DNA of 64,000 bases from Bacteroidota bacterium. Its GTDB lineage: Bacteria; Bacteroidota; Bacteroidia; Bacteroidales; Prolixibacteraceae. The notes beneath the pieces were generated by a model that had not been told where the DNA came from, did not search any database, and saw only the letters and a program-made list of their open reading frames with translations. Below are positions 17,226-26,064 of this stretch, piece after piece (position 1 is the first letter of the stretch; the number at the start of each line of letters is the position of its first letter). The stretch is taken from contig JAHEYT010000024.1 of NCBI GenBank assembly GCA_023251455.1, positions 1 through 64,000 of the forward strand. Direction: 5' to 3'. Both the position numbers and the translations under genes were made by a program.

Positions 17226-18440
17226 ATGATCGAAAACTCACCCATTATAGAAACTGCTGTTTTAGTCGGACTGATTACACAAAATCAGGACGAAAGTCAG
17301 GCAAAAGAATATTTGGAGGAACTTGAATTTTTGGCCGATACCGCTGGCGCCGAGGTAAAAAAGCATTTTCTGCAAAGGCTCGATATGCCTAACCATGCCA
17401 CTTTTGTTGGTACCGGAAAACTTCAGGAAATTGGAGAATACATCAAAGCAAACGATGTTGGTACGGTTATTTTTGATGATGACCTGAGTCCAACTCAGCT
17501 CCGGAACATCGAAAAAGCATTGGAATGCAAAGTCCTGGACCGGACATTCCTGATCCTCGATATTTTTGCACGGCGGGCTCAAACTGCCCACGCCAAAACG
17601 CAGGTAATGCTTGCTCAATACCAATATATGTTGCCGCGCCTGACCAGAATGTGGACCCACCTGGAACGGCAACGCGGTGGTATTGGAATGCGTGGTCCCG
17701 GTGAATCGCAGATTGAAACCGACCGCCGAATCATTTTAGATAAGATTGCCCTCCTGAAAGAACAACTGATAAAAATAGACAAACAGAAGGCCACACAACG
17801 CAAAAACCGTGGGAAACTGGTTCGTGTTGCATTGGTTGGTTACACCAACGTGGGCAAATCGACCATGATGAATTTGCTGAGCAAATCGGACGTTTTTGCT
17901 GAAAACAAACTGTTCGCGACGCTCGATACCACCGTCCGCAAAATGGTGGTTGGAAACCTGCCATTCCTGCTGGCTGATACGGTTGGATTCATCCGTAAAT
18001 TACCTCACGGACTGGTCGAATCGTTCAAATCAACTCTCGACGAGGTACGCGAATCGGACATTTTGATGCACATCGTGGATATTTCGCACCAGGGATTTGA
18101 AGAGCAAATTGAAGTGGTGAACCGCACACTGAAAGAGATTAATGCCGGCGACAAACCTACCATTTATGTGTTCAACAAGATTGACGCGTTCACTTACGTC
18201 GAAAAACATCAGGACGATTTAACTGCCAGAACGAAACAGAATGTTTCGCTTGAAGAATGGGAAAGTAGCTGGATGGCAAAAAATAACACGCCATCCTTGT
18301 TTGTCTCGGCCAAAACAAAAGAGAACATTGACGGATTGAAGAAAACTTTATATGAAGAAGTGAAGAAAATTCACATTACCCGCTTTCCTTACAACGACTT
18401 TCTCTACGATGAAAATTGGACAGTAAAAATTGAACAATAG
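17226..18440 (+). CDS. hflX: GTPase HflX
   Basis: A 404-aa ribosome-associated GTPase involved in ribosome splitting or rescue under stress. The N-terminal HflX domain (through about residue 190) includes HATFVGTGK and the glycine-rich RGGIGMRGPGESQIETDRR. The GTPase domain has G1 GYTNVGKS, G2 region ATLDTT, G3 DTVGF, G4 NKID and G5 VSAKT. The ATG at 17226 is preferred. An in-frame TTG at 17208 would add six residues but has no supporting site. The gene converges on asd with a shared terminator. Confidence 0.95.
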   Translation: MIENSPIIETAVLVGLITQNQDESQAKEYLEELEFLADTAGAEVKKHFLQRLDMPNHATFVGTGKLQEIGEYIKANDVGTVIFDDDLSPTQLRNIEKALECKVLDRTFLILDIFARRAQTAHAKTQVMLAQYQYMLPRLTRMWTHLERQRGGIGMRGPGESQIETDRRIILDKIALLKEQLIKIDKQKATQRKNRGKLVRVALVGYTNVGKSTMMNLLSKSDVFAENKLFATLDTTVRKMVVGNLPFLLADTVGFIRKLPHGLVESFKSTLDEVRESDILMHIVDISHQGFEEQIEVVNRTLKEINAGDKPTIYVFNKIDAFTYVEKHQDDLTARTKQNVSLEEWESSWMAKNNTPSLFVSAKTKENIDGLKKTLYEEVKKIHITRFPYNDFLYDENWTVKIEQ

Positions 18441-18482
18441 TTTTAGTGAGGGCATCTTTAGGTGAAATCCTCGCTCGATAAG

Positions 18483-18525
18483 AAATATGAAAAGCCAATC
18501 GAAATCGATTGGCTTTTCATATTTT
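18483..18525. terminator. bidirectional terminator between hflX and asd
   Basis: Long inverted repeat: AAATATGAAAAGCCAATCG at 18483-18501 pairs with CGATTGGCTTTTCATATTTT at 18506-18525 around a 4-nt loop. A-rich and U-rich flanks suit termination in both directions. Confidence 0.88.
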
Positions 18526-18540
18526 AGCTTTAAGCGTTTT

Positions 18541-19551
18541 TTATTTGATATCTCCGTTTTTAATCAGCCATTCGGCAATCTGAACCGCATTCAGCGCAGC
18601 GCCCTTTTTAATCTGATCGCCTACGCACCAGAATGTCAAACTTTTAGGATTCGAAACATCTTTACGGATACGGCCAACGTAAACATCATCTTTTCCCGAA
18701 ACGAACAAAGGCATCGGGTAAACTTTCTGTGATGGATTATCCAGCACGGTTAAACCTTCCAGTTTTTCCATCGCCGCTTTCACTTCCTGAATGTCCAAAG
18801 CTTCTTCAGTTTCCACCCAAATAGCTTCGGAATGTGCGCGGGCAACCGGAATACGGATACAGGTGGCACTAACTTCAGCATCGGTGTGCATGATTTTTTT
18901 GGTTTCCCAGTTCATTTTCATTTCCTCTTTGGTGTAATCGTTTTCGAGGAAAACGTCAATCTGAGGAATGATATTCATGGCCAACTGATAAGGAAATTTC
19001 TGGATTGTTGGTTCTTCTCCGTTGGCAACTTGCTGAATCTGATTTTCAAGTTCGGCAATTCCCTGAGCACCAGCACCACTGGCAGCCTGATAGGTAGCCA
19101 CATGAACACGCACAATTTTCGACAAATCGTTAATCGGCTTCAGCGCCACAACCATCTGGATTGTTGAGCAGTTCGGGTTGGCAATAATATTACGTGGACG
19201 AACCAATGCATCCTCAGGATTCACTTCAGGAACTACCAATGGCACATCGCTATCGTAACGGAAAGCGCTTGAATTATCGATCATGATAGCGCCATATTTG
19301 GTAATGGTATCTGCAAAATCTTTCGAGATAGATGCACCTGCCGAAGTTAAGGCAATATCAATATCCTTAAAATCATCATTATGCTTGAGTTCCTTTACAA
19401 CCAGTGTTTTGCCTTTGAATTCATACTCGTTTCCAGCCGAACGGCCAGATCCAAACAAAACCAGTTCATCGAGCGGAAAATTCCTTTCAGCCAAAACCTT
19501 CAGGAATTCCTGGCCTACCGCACCACTTGCACCTACTACTGCAACTCTCAT
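18541..19551 (-). CDS. asd: aspartate-semialdehyde dehydrogenase
   Basis: A 336-aa cytoplasmic enzyme making L-aspartate-4-semialdehyde from aspartyl phosphate, for the lysine/diaminopimelate, threonine and methionine branch. The NADP-binding GASGAVGQ (7-14) opens the protein. The catalytic Cys is in NPNCST (about residue 132), with substrate-binding [12 protein letters not shown] following and the conserved ARAHSEA near residue 221. Length is standard. It is monocistronic, and its 3' end shares a terminator with hflX. Confidence 0.96.
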   Translation of the reverse strand: MRVAVVGASGAVGQEFLKVLAERNFPLDELVLFGSGRSAGNEYEFKGKTLVVKELKHNDDFKDIDIALTSAGASISKDFADTITKYGAIMIDNSSAFRYDSDVPLVVPEVNPEDALVRPRNIIANPNCSTIQMVVALKPINDLSKIVRVHVATYQAASGAGAQGIAELENQIQQVANGEEPTIQKFPYQLAMNIIPQIDVFLENDYTKEEMKMNWETKKIMHTDAEVSATCIRIPVARAHSEAIWVETEEALDIQEVKAAMEKLEGLTVLDNPSQKVYPMPLFVSGKDDVYVGRIRKDVSNPKSLTFWCVGDQIKKGAALNAVQIAEWLIKNGDIK

Positions 19552-19700
19552 GTCAATTTTTATTAATTTGTTATCTAAACTTCTGTCTTACAAAACGATT
19601 TGGAGATTTGTTCAATTTTTGTTAAATTGAATCGATTTTCGCCTGCGCTTGTACTAAATAAGGATTCAAAAATAACGCTTTGCTTTTAATTTTTCAAAAT

Positions 19701-21593
19701 ATGGCCAGATTTATTTTTATTTCTTCAATATTACTTGTCTATTTTTTAACAATCGTAAGTTGCGATGTTTTTTCCAAGCCTAAACCTGACCTCAATGTGC
19801 TTGCAAAAATAGAAACCTTCTCTGGAAATGATACCACTTCCACCATTTTCAGCGACGACTTCGAAAACAACAACATTTCAGAATGGAAACAAACAACAGA
19901 CTGGGAAGTTTCGTCTACGGAAAAAATCTCAGGAGCACTCTCGCTAAAACACTCACCCACAGCATCAAGCGGCATTTCATCCATCTTTCATCCAGCCAAT
20001 TCTGATTTAGATTTTTCAGATATTGAATGGTCGATCAAACTTAAAAATGGGAACTGGGATCCATCATCATCCAACCGGTTTTGGTTCTATTTGAGTGCCG
20101 ACACAATCAGAACTGACCTGATAAACGGTTGGGCGATGGGTGTAAATATCTCCGGAAGCAGCGATTTGCTTGAACTTTGGCGAATCAGGAATGGGAAAGC
20201 TGATAGTTTGATCGTTCAATCCGATCTTGATTGGAATGCTTCAATTTTGGCAACCATCACGACCAAACGAACAGTTCGTGGTACCTGGACACTTCAATAC
20301 CAGAAATCAGGAGAAGAAAAAAGCAAAACCTTCTCTGGAAGTGATCCATCAATTTCAACATTCAAAAACATCGGCATCAATTTCAACTACACTCCCACCC
20401 GAGCCGGACAATTGTGGATCGACGATATTTCTATAATACAACTTGCTTCTGAACTTTTCATGCAGAAACTTACACTAATCAATTCAAACACAGTAACGCT
20501 AACTTTCAATAAATCCATCAATCCGGCATCCATCCACTCCGGAAATTTCAGGCTAACCGACGAAAACAATCAAAGCATTCCCATCATTCAGGCAATTCCA
20601 ACCAAAGGCTCTGACAAATCGGTAGATGTCAATTTTGGAAAAACCAGCGGAATTGAGCTGAAACTATCCATTTCGGGCATTTCAGATCTCTCCGGAAAAA
20701 CTATGAATCCCGATACTCATTCATTTTCCTATTCATTTTCTCCGGAAGTTGGCTCAATACTGATCAACGAAATTCTGTTCAACCCGTTTTCAGGAGGCGT
20801 TGATTTTGTTGAGCTAGTGAATGTTTCGGAGCAGACCATTCCGGTTAACCGCCTGATGTTAGCTACCCGGGACGACGCGTTGGCACTGAAACAAATCTAT
20901 CCGGTTAGCACCGAAAAACAGGTTCTGAAACCCGGTGAATTCCTGGTTTGTACAAAAGATCCGGCAATTGTTGCCTCACAATACATCACCAGTAATCCGG
21001 CAAGTTTCTGCACGATGAAGTCTTTCCCAAGTTATTCGGATGATGCAGGAACGGTAGTTCTACTGAACGATTCCCTGGATATTCTGGATGAATTCAGCTA
21101 CTCAGCTAAAATGCACTCGTCGTTTTTAACCGAAGAAGAAGGCGTTTCGCTTGAACGCATTTCATTGGAGAAGCCAACCAACGATCGCACCAATTGGGCA
21201 TCGGCCGCGGCTTCTGTTAGTTTTGCAACTCCCGGATTACCAAACTCGCAAGCCGGAACTGAAACTGAAATTCAGGATGAAATAACTCCCGAGCCAAAAG
21301 CCTTTTCGCCAAATGGCGATGGCTACAATGATGAACTTTCCATCAAATTCAAGTTAAGCAAACCCGGCTACATCGCCAATGTTCGTATTTTTGATGCTGT
21401 TGGGAAACAAGTGCGTTTTCTGATTAAAAACCGGTCTCTGGCGCAGGAAGGAAACTGGTTGTGGGATGGCAAAAGTGAATCAGGACAAAAGCGAAACATT
21501 GGAGTTTACATTATTCTGGTCGAAGTTTTTGATCAGGAAGGGCACACTAGAACATTTAAGAAAACGTGTACATTAACTGACCGATTGGAATGA
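19701..21593 (+). CDS. surface lipoprotein with lamin-tail and FlgD/CHU_C-like domains
   Basis: A 630-aa exported protein. The preferred ATG at 19701 opens directly into a lipoprotein signal ending TIVSC; the TTG at 19680 would add seven residues of no value. Domains in order: a jelly-roll-like region (about 35-240, with FDDFENN-type start and LWIDDISI), an Ig-like stretch (about 245-345), a lamin-tail domain (about 350-510, starting SILINEILFNP and containing DFVELVN), and a C-terminal FlgD/gliding-type Ig domain (AFSPNGDGYNDEL, DGKSESGQKRNIGVYIILVE). Such proteins are usually cell-surface or T9SS-associated. The specific role is unknown. Confidence 0.75.
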   Translation: MARFIFISSILLVYFLTIVSCDVFSKPKPDLNVLAKIETFSGNDTTSTIFSDDFENNNISEWKQTTDWEVSSTEKISGALSLKHSPTASSGISSIFHPANSDLDFSDIEWSIKLKNGNWDPSSSNRFWFYLSADTIRTDLINGWAMGVNISGSSDLLELWRIRNGKADSLIVQSDLDWNASILATITTKRTVRGTWTLQYQKSGEEKSKTFSGSDPSISTFKNIGINFNYTPTRAGQLWIDDISIIQLASELFMQKLTLINSNTVTLTFNKSINPASIHSGNFRLTDENNQSIPIIQAIPTKGSDKSVDVNFGKTSGIELKLSISGISDLSGKTMNPDTHSFSYSFSPEVGSILINEILFNPFSGGVDFVELVNVSEQTIPVNRLMLATRDDALALKQIYPVSTEKQVLKPGEFLVCTKDPAIVASQYITSNPASFCTMKSFPSYSDDAGTVVLLNDSLDILDEFSYSAKMHSSFLTEEEGVSLERISLEKPTNDRTNWASAAASVSFATPGLPNSQAGTETEIQDEITPEPKAFSPNGDGYNDELSIKFKLSKPGYIANVRIFDAVGKQVRFLIKNRSLAQEGNWLWDGKSESGQKRNIGVYIILVEVFDQEGHTRTFKKTCTLTDRLE

Positions 21594-21646
21594 CAATATT
21601 CTCAAAACAAATTCATCAAATCAGAAACAACAATTGTAACAAAACA

Positions 21647-21654
21647 TAACTTTG
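21647..21654 (+). promoter_or_regulatory. candidate -7 box of the ABC transporter pair
   Basis: TAACTTTG matches TAnnTTTG exactly, 36 bp before the ATG at 21690. No -33 TTG at standard spacing. Confidence 0.35.
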
Positions 21655-21689
21655 GCACACGAATATCCAAAAGCAAAAAAATAACCCCA

Positions 21690-23165
21690 ATGAACCAAAA
21701 CCTCTTTTCACTCGCCTGGAACGAAACTGTCCGGTCAGCCTACTGGGGCAAAAGTATTGCCACCAACATCGGACTTGGGTTTCTGGCCTTGTACTTTTCG
21801 GCCACTTTTCTCGTGTTGGGACTTGCAATTCCTGAAATACTGACCAAAGATTTTCCCAACGACGATCCGGTCAGCAAATTCAACAGCATTTTGCTAGCCT
21901 ATTTTGCCATCGACCTCATTATTCGTCAACTGATGCAGAAGCTGCCAACAGTCAGTTTCAAACCATTACTGCTAATGAACATCCGTCGCCCCAAAATTGC
22001 TAAATACCTGATGATTCGCTCGGTATTTAATTTCTTCAATGTATTGCCATTTTTCCTGCTGGTTCCGGTTACCTTTTCGCTCGTCGCTGGTGCACATTCA
22101 GGAATGGCAACCACCGCATGGTTTCTGGCTATATTTATCCTGATTTTCAGCAACCATTTTCTGGCCATTTACCTGAAATGGCGCTTCAATGAGGCCGAAT
22201 ATGGATTCTTTTTCTTACTCGCAGCAATTGCAGGACTGTTTGCTATCAACCATTTCGGAATCGTTGATCTTTCAGGAGGAATGGGCAAACTGCTCGACCT
22301 GATCTTGGTTTATCCGGCATTTTCCGTTGTACTGGTTTTACTTCCGGTGCTGTTTTATTTCCTGAACGTCAGGTTTCTGCTGAGCCGAATGTTCATCAAT
22401 ATGCTTTCAGGAAAACAAAAGGAAGAAACCATACGCGATTACTCGTGGCTCGACCGTTTGGGCGAAAACGGACGATTTATTGCGCTCGAACTGAAGCTAA
22501 TCTGGCGAAACAAACGGCCACGATCGGTAGCCATGATGACCGTAATTATGCTGTTTTACGGATTGTTGATTTATCGCACACAACCTGGTCACGATGTCCC
22601 CGGATTTGCTTTTATTCTGGGAGGAATCATCATGGTGGGTATGTTTTCTATTTCGTACGGACAATTTTTCCCGGCCTGGCACAGCAATTACTTTTCGATG
22701 CTGATGTGCCAGCGTTTAACCATGAAACAGTTTTTGCGTTCGTTCTACATGTTGGTTACCGTTATTTCGGTGGTATGTTATTTACTTACATTGCCTTATG
22801 CGCTGATTTACCCCAAAATTATATACACCCATTTGGCCATGCTGCTCTATAATTTGGGCGTCAACATCCCAATTATGTTTTGGGTGGGAATGTACAGCAA
22901 AAAACGACTCGACCTGAACCAATCGTCGGTAATGAATTACCAGGGAGTGAGCGCTTCGCAGTGGCTGGGAGCACTACCGCTTATGGTCGGCCCCATTTCA
23001 TTATTCTATTTATTTAAACTGGTATTTGGAGACCCCGGAAGCTATGTTGCCCTCGGAACTCTTGGGCTCATTGGAATACTGTTCCATTCAATCATCATCG
23101 ATTTTTTCTCGAAACAATACCGCAAACAAAAACATCAACTCATTCGCAACTACAAAAACTCCTGA
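21690..23165 (+). CDS. DUF5687-type ABC transporter permease
   Basis: A 491-aa integral membrane protein with about twelve hydrophobic segments, including GFLALYFSATFLVLGL, FFNVLPFFLLVPVTF and AFILGGIIMVGMF. It matches the Bacteroidota DUF5687 family that pairs with a single ABC ATPase. The ATPase gene starts 2 bp after its stop, so the two are translationally close and should form an ABC-2-like exporter in the inner membrane. The substrate cannot be inferred. Confidence 0.8.
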   Translation: MNQNLFSLAWNETVRSAYWGKSIATNIGLGFLALYFSATFLVLGLAIPEILTKDFPNDDPVSKFNSILLAYFAIDLIIRQLMQKLPTVSFKPLLLMNIRRPKIAKYLMIRSVFNFFNVLPFFLLVPVTFSLVAGAHSGMATTAWFLAIFILIFSNHFLAIYLKWRFNEAEYGFFFLLAAIAGLFAINHFGIVDLSGGMGKLLDLILVYPAFSVVLVLLPVLFYFLNVRFLLSRMFINMLSGKQKEETIRDYSWLDRLGENGRFIALELKLIWRNKRPRSVAMMTVIMLFYGLLIYRTQPGHDVPGFAFILGGIIMVGMFSISYGQFFPAWHSNYFSMLMCQRLTMKQFLRSFYMLVTVISVVCYLLTLPYALIYPKIIYTHLAMLLYNLGVNIPIMFWVGMYSKKRLDLNQSSVMNYQGVSASQWLGALPLMVGPISLFYLFKLVFGDPGSYVALGTLGLIGILFHSIIIDFFSKQYRKQKHQLIRNYKNS

Positions 23166-23167
23166 CC

Positions 23168-23884
23168 ATGATCAAGATAGAAAACCTTATCAAAGCATAC
23201 AATAAAGAAATTGTACTGAATATTCCTGAATTGACCATCGAAAAAGGTGAAATTTTCGGTTTGGTTGGCAACAATGGCGCCGGAAAAACTACCATGTTCA
23301 ACATCGTTCTCGACCTGATTACCGCCAGCAAAGGCATCGTGGTAAGCAAAGGCATCGTGGTGCGCGAATCGGAAGACTGGAAAGATTTTACCGGTGCGTT
23401 TATCGATGAAACGTTCCTGATTGGCTACCTAACCGCCGAAGAATATTTTGGGTTTATTGCCGGTTTGCGCCGGATGAGTAAAACAGAAACCACCAATTTT
23501 CTGGACGGATTTGCCGACTTTTTCAACGGCGAAATAACCGGCAAAAAGAAGTTTATCCGCGACTTCTCGAAAGGAAACCAGAAGAAAGTGGGCATCGTGG
23601 CTGCGCTGATGGGCAAACCCGAAATTGTTGTTCTGGACGAGCCATTTGCCAACCTCGACCCGAGTTCGCAATATAAACTCCGGAAGCTGATCAAGGATTT
23701 CGCTGCCGCGAGCGGAGCTACTTTCCTGATTTCGGACCACACGCTCGAAAACATTGCCGACGTTTCAACCCGGTTAATTATCCTCGAAAAAGGTAAAATC
23801 GTTCGCGATGTTCCTAAGACTGAAACTACGCTGCAAGAAATCGAAGCTTTCTTTAAGCCGGTGGTTGAAGCTGATTTGGTTTAA
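23168..23884 (+). CDS. ABC transporter ATP-binding protein
   Basis: A 238-aa nucleotide-binding subunit for the permease encoded just upstream. Walker A GNNGAGKT is near residue 35, the signature is FSKGNQ (a variant of LSGGQ), Walker B VVLDEPFANLD follows, and the H-loop is in ISDHTLE. A direct near-repeat SKGIVV-SKGIVV at about 57-68 (two similar 18-bp units) follows Walker A. It may be a small in-frame duplication or natural convergence. Length is normal. Confidence 0.92.
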   Translation: MIKIENLIKAYNKEIVLNIPELTIEKGEIFGLVGNNGAGKTTMFNIVLDLITASKGIVVSKGIVVRESEDWKDFTGAFIDETFLIGYLTAEEYFGFIAGLRRMSKTETTNFLDGFADFFNGEITGKKKFIRDFSKGNQKKVGIVAALMGKPEIVVLDEPFANLDPSSQYKLRKLIKDFAAASGATFLISDHTLENIADVSTRLIILEKGKIVRDVPKTETTLQEIEAFFKPVVEADLV

Positions 23885-23950
23885 ATTGAGGTGTTGGAAA
23901 GTGCCTAATTAAAAAGTTTTAGTTTTGGAAATGTATTAATTCGACTAGCG

Positions 23951-24523
23951 ATGATAGAAAAAGAGTATCATTATTGGTTTGAGCCTGATGAAAGAATTGA
24001 AGGGTTAAAGGCCATGTTCGAAGGCTTTGATAAAGCAATAAAGATATTCGAAAAGAAATACGAAGAAATTAGTTGGTATGATGCTGATTTCTACTATGAA
24101 GAGACAGATCTGATTTATGGAGTTGTATTGGTAAGTCTCCAGAACTACATAAATAAGTGGTGCACAGTTTTCGTGGAATCAAAATTTTTTGGTTATACAA
24201 AAACCTATCAATTCTATGAGAAGGGTTCGAAAATAATTAACAATGGCATAACTCAAATTCGACTTATCATTGAGCTTGCAAATTATTTTAAGCACAGGGA
24301 TGATGAAGGTAATCTGCAGTTTCACGCAACAGATTGTCTCACAAAATTAAAGCTTAATGAATTATCAAAAAAAGAGAACGAAAGAAATCCAAATAGATTA
24401 GAAATTGAGGGATTGCTTCTATTATGTTCTAACGAAATAAATCTTTTCGAATTATTGCAAATAGTAATTGATTGGAGAGAGAATGTGATCAAACATTCAA
24501 AAATGAATACTAGAACAAATTAA
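23951..24523 (+). CDS. hypothetical protein
   Basis: A 190-aa cytoplasmic protein without signal or membrane segment; family not recognised. It is rich in Lys, Glu, Tyr and Phe and likely all-alpha. Features are an acidic, aromatic N-terminus (EYHYWFEPDE), a central LIIELANYFKHRDDEGN segment and a C-terminal LFELLQIVIDWRENVIKH. The ANYFKHRDD motif recalls helical HEPN-like proteins, but no Rx4-6H motif is clear. It is more AT-rich than its neighbours, consistent with acquisition from elsewhere. A TAGTTTTG -7-like box lies at 23920-23927. Confidence 0.55.
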   Translation: MIEKEYHYWFEPDERIEGLKAMFEGFDKAIKIFEKKYEEISWYDADFYYEETDLIYGVVLVSLQNYINKWCTVFVESKFFGYTKTYQFYEKGSKIINNGITQIRLIIELANYFKHRDDEGNLQFHATDCLTKLKLNELSKKENERNPNRLEIEGLLLLCSNEINLFELLQIVIDWRENVIKHSKMNTRTN

Positions 24524-24615
24524 AACATTTTTCGATTATTATAAATAATGATTCCCAAACAATCCTTTGAACCCTTGTGTTCTATCCCTGAAATAAAGAA
24601 CATTCCCCAATTCCA

Positions 24616-25254
24616 ATGATGAACAAACTCAAAAAGACTTTACTTTTCCTGTCTCTCGCAGGATTACTTGCCTTCACATCCATAGCGCCCAAAATTAAAC
24701 TCCAATCGGGGGATCTTCTGTTCCGTGAAAAGTCGTCCGAAAACATTTCGGAAGCAATCGATCAGGTGACACAAACTTCCGGATCAACCCATTTTTCGCA
24801 TGTGGGCTTGGTTGAAGTTACCGATTCCGGAGTTGTGGTGTTACATGCTTATCCCGACGGAGGAAGCTGCATTGTTTCACTCAACGAGTTTCTGCACCCC
24901 AAAGGCGATTCGGTGAGGGTGATTGCCTACCGGTTAAAAAAGGATGGACAAAAAGCAATTTCGGCCGCCATCCAAAAAGCGCATTCGATGCTGGGCAAAT
25001 CGTACAATTTCAGTTATGTCCTATCCGAAACAGTCCACTATTGTTCCGAGTTTGTGTATCTGGCCTTTGCTGCCGACTCAGTTTTTAAGCTTGAACCAAT
25101 GACATTTAAGGACCCAAAAACCGGAAATTTTCCTACCGCTTGGGTGGAATACTATCAGAAAATGGGAATTGAAATTCCGGAAGGCAAACTGGGTTGCAAT
25201 CCCAATGGACTGGCGGCTTCCGGAAAATTGGAAAAGCTTGGAGAAATCCAATAA
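24616..25254 (+). CDS. YiiX-like permuted NlpC/P60 cysteine hydrolase
   Basis: A 212-aa exported protein. A signal peptide or anchor covers residues 1-23. The fold is that of YiiX/YebB circularly permuted papain-like hydrolases: an opening KLQSGDLLFRE, the catalytic His in THFSHVGLV, and the catalytic Cys in HYCSEFVYLAF. Here His precedes Cys, as expected for the permuted type. The family acts on amide bonds of peptidoglycan or lipids; the substrate is unknown. Its 3' end is followed within 6 bp by a REP-like array. Confidence 0.8.
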   Translation: MMNKLKKTLLFLSLAGLLAFTSIAPKIKLQSGDLLFREKSSENISEAIDQVTQTSGSTHFSHVGLVEVTDSGVVVLHAYPDGGSCIVSLNEFLHPKGDSVRVIAYRLKKDGQKAISAAIQKAHSMLGKSYNFSYVLSETVHYCSEFVYLAFAADSVFKLEPMTFKDPKTGNFPTAWVEYYQKMGIEIPEGKLGCNPNGLAASGKLEKLGEIQ

Positions 25255-25260
25255 CTAATT

Positions 25261-25424
25261 GGAGCTAAAGCCCGGAAATCTTTTCACATCAATACCCGTC
25301 AGCTAAAGCAGACGGCAAAGAATAGTGCTTTGAATAAGTGTGTCGTTTGATTAGGGGCGATATCCTTTGCCGTTGGCTTGAGCCAACGGACAGAATCGAA
25401 GAACGATTCCGGGCTTTAGCCCCA
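25261..25424. repeat. left REP array
   Basis: Outer inverted pair GGAGCTAAAGCCCGGAAATC (25261-25280) and its near-complement at 25402-25423 (ending GGGCTTTAGCCCC). Inside are REP a (+) at 25296-25324, a CCGTC/GACGG stem with CAAAGAATA tail, and REP b (-) at 25361-25389, whose reverse strand is a perfect 9-bp stem CCGTTGGCT / AGCCAACGG with CAAAGGATA tail. Confidence 0.8.
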
Positions 25425-25509
25425 ACCAGTAACAGAAATAAAAAGAATGTCTATAAATTATCTGGCTAACATTCACTAAATTAGTACTTCAACCCAAAAA
25501 TCACTCATC

Positions 25510-25944
25510 ATGTCATACGTCAAAATCTGGCTGCATTGTGTCTGGAGCACCAAAAACAGAGACCAAATTATATCCCATTCGTTTCGTCCGGAGCTACTGA
25601 AACATTTCAGGGAAAATGCTGATGAAAAGAACATTATTCTGGATTATATCAATGCACATGAGAATCATGTTCATGCCCTTATCAATTTGGGGAAACAGCA
25701 AAATCTGGCTACCATCATGCAGTATTTAAAAGGTGAAAGTTCGTTCTGGATCAATAGCAAAAAAATCCTTTCCTCTCAATTTTCATGGCAGGACGATTAT
25801 TTTGCAGTTTCAGTCGGCCACTCGCAGGTAGAACGAATTAGAAACTACATCAAAAATCAGGATGAACACCACCAGAAAATGAGTTGGGAGGAAGAGGTTG
25901 ATCTATTCATGAAAAAATATGGATTTGAGCAGATAAAGGGCTAA
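25510..25944 (+). CDS. REP-associated tyrosine transposase (IS200/Y1 HUH type)
   Basis: A 144-aa single-strand DNA transposase. The HUH pair is H53-V-H55 in ENHVHALI, and the catalytic tyrosine is Y113 in VERIRNYIKNQ. The N-terminus YVKIWLHCVWSTKNR is the standard first strand of the family. Length fits IS200-type Y1 enzymes. It is flanked on both sides by REP-like palindromes that it would be expected to recognise and nick. Its own stop codon lies in a GGGCTAAAGC motif shared with the left array, so the right REP array begins inside the gene's 3' end. It looks intact. Confidence 0.9.
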   Translation: MSYVKIWLHCVWSTKNRDQIISHSFRPELLKHFRENADEKNIILDYINAHENHVHALINLGKQQNLATIMQYLKGESSFWINSKKILSSQFSWQDDYFAVSVGHSQVERIRNYIKNQDEHHQKMSWEEEVDLFMKKYGFEQIKG

Positions 25945-26064
25945 AGCACAATCATGGCAGTCCTTTCAATCCGTCCCATAAATGGGACGGCAAAGGATAA
26001 TCACTTCTTACAGCAGCTAACTTTATTCATGGCATTATCCTTTGCCGTCTGCTTTAGCTGACGG
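25937..26064. repeat. right REP array
   Basis: Starts with GGGCTAAAGC over the transposase stop. REP c (+) at 25971-26000 has a perfect 9-bp stem CCGTCCCAT / ATGGGACGG and CAAAGGATAA tail. REP d (-) at 26035-26064 on the reverse strand reads like REP a: CCGTC-AGCTAAAGCA-GACGG with CAAAGGATAA tail. The REP c-d spacing (34 bp) nearly equals a-b (36 bp). REP d overlaps the last codons of the next gene. Confidence 0.8.

Larger units (their letters stand above)
25261..26064. mobile_element. RAYT/REP unit (REPtron-like)
   Basis: The Y1 transposase gene at 25510 lies between two arrays, each with a pair of REP-like palindromes facing each other across about 35 bp. All four REPs end in the same tail, ACGGCAAAG[G/A]ATA, after a variable hairpin. 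This is the arrangement of REP-associated tyrosine transposases. Length is about 0.8 kb. No target-site duplication was identified. Confidence 0.75.

Noticed and set aside
23318-23360. 18-bp tandem duplication in the ABC ATPase as a frameshift or error
   Set aside because: The frame is preserved and family members already have a loop of this kind with similar Gly/Lys/Val content, so it may be natural.
25296-26064. Repeats around the transposase as a CRISPR array
   Set aside because: Only four units in two inverted pairs with unequal hairpin sequences, no spacer-repeat periodicity and no cas genes; the Y1 transposase explains them.
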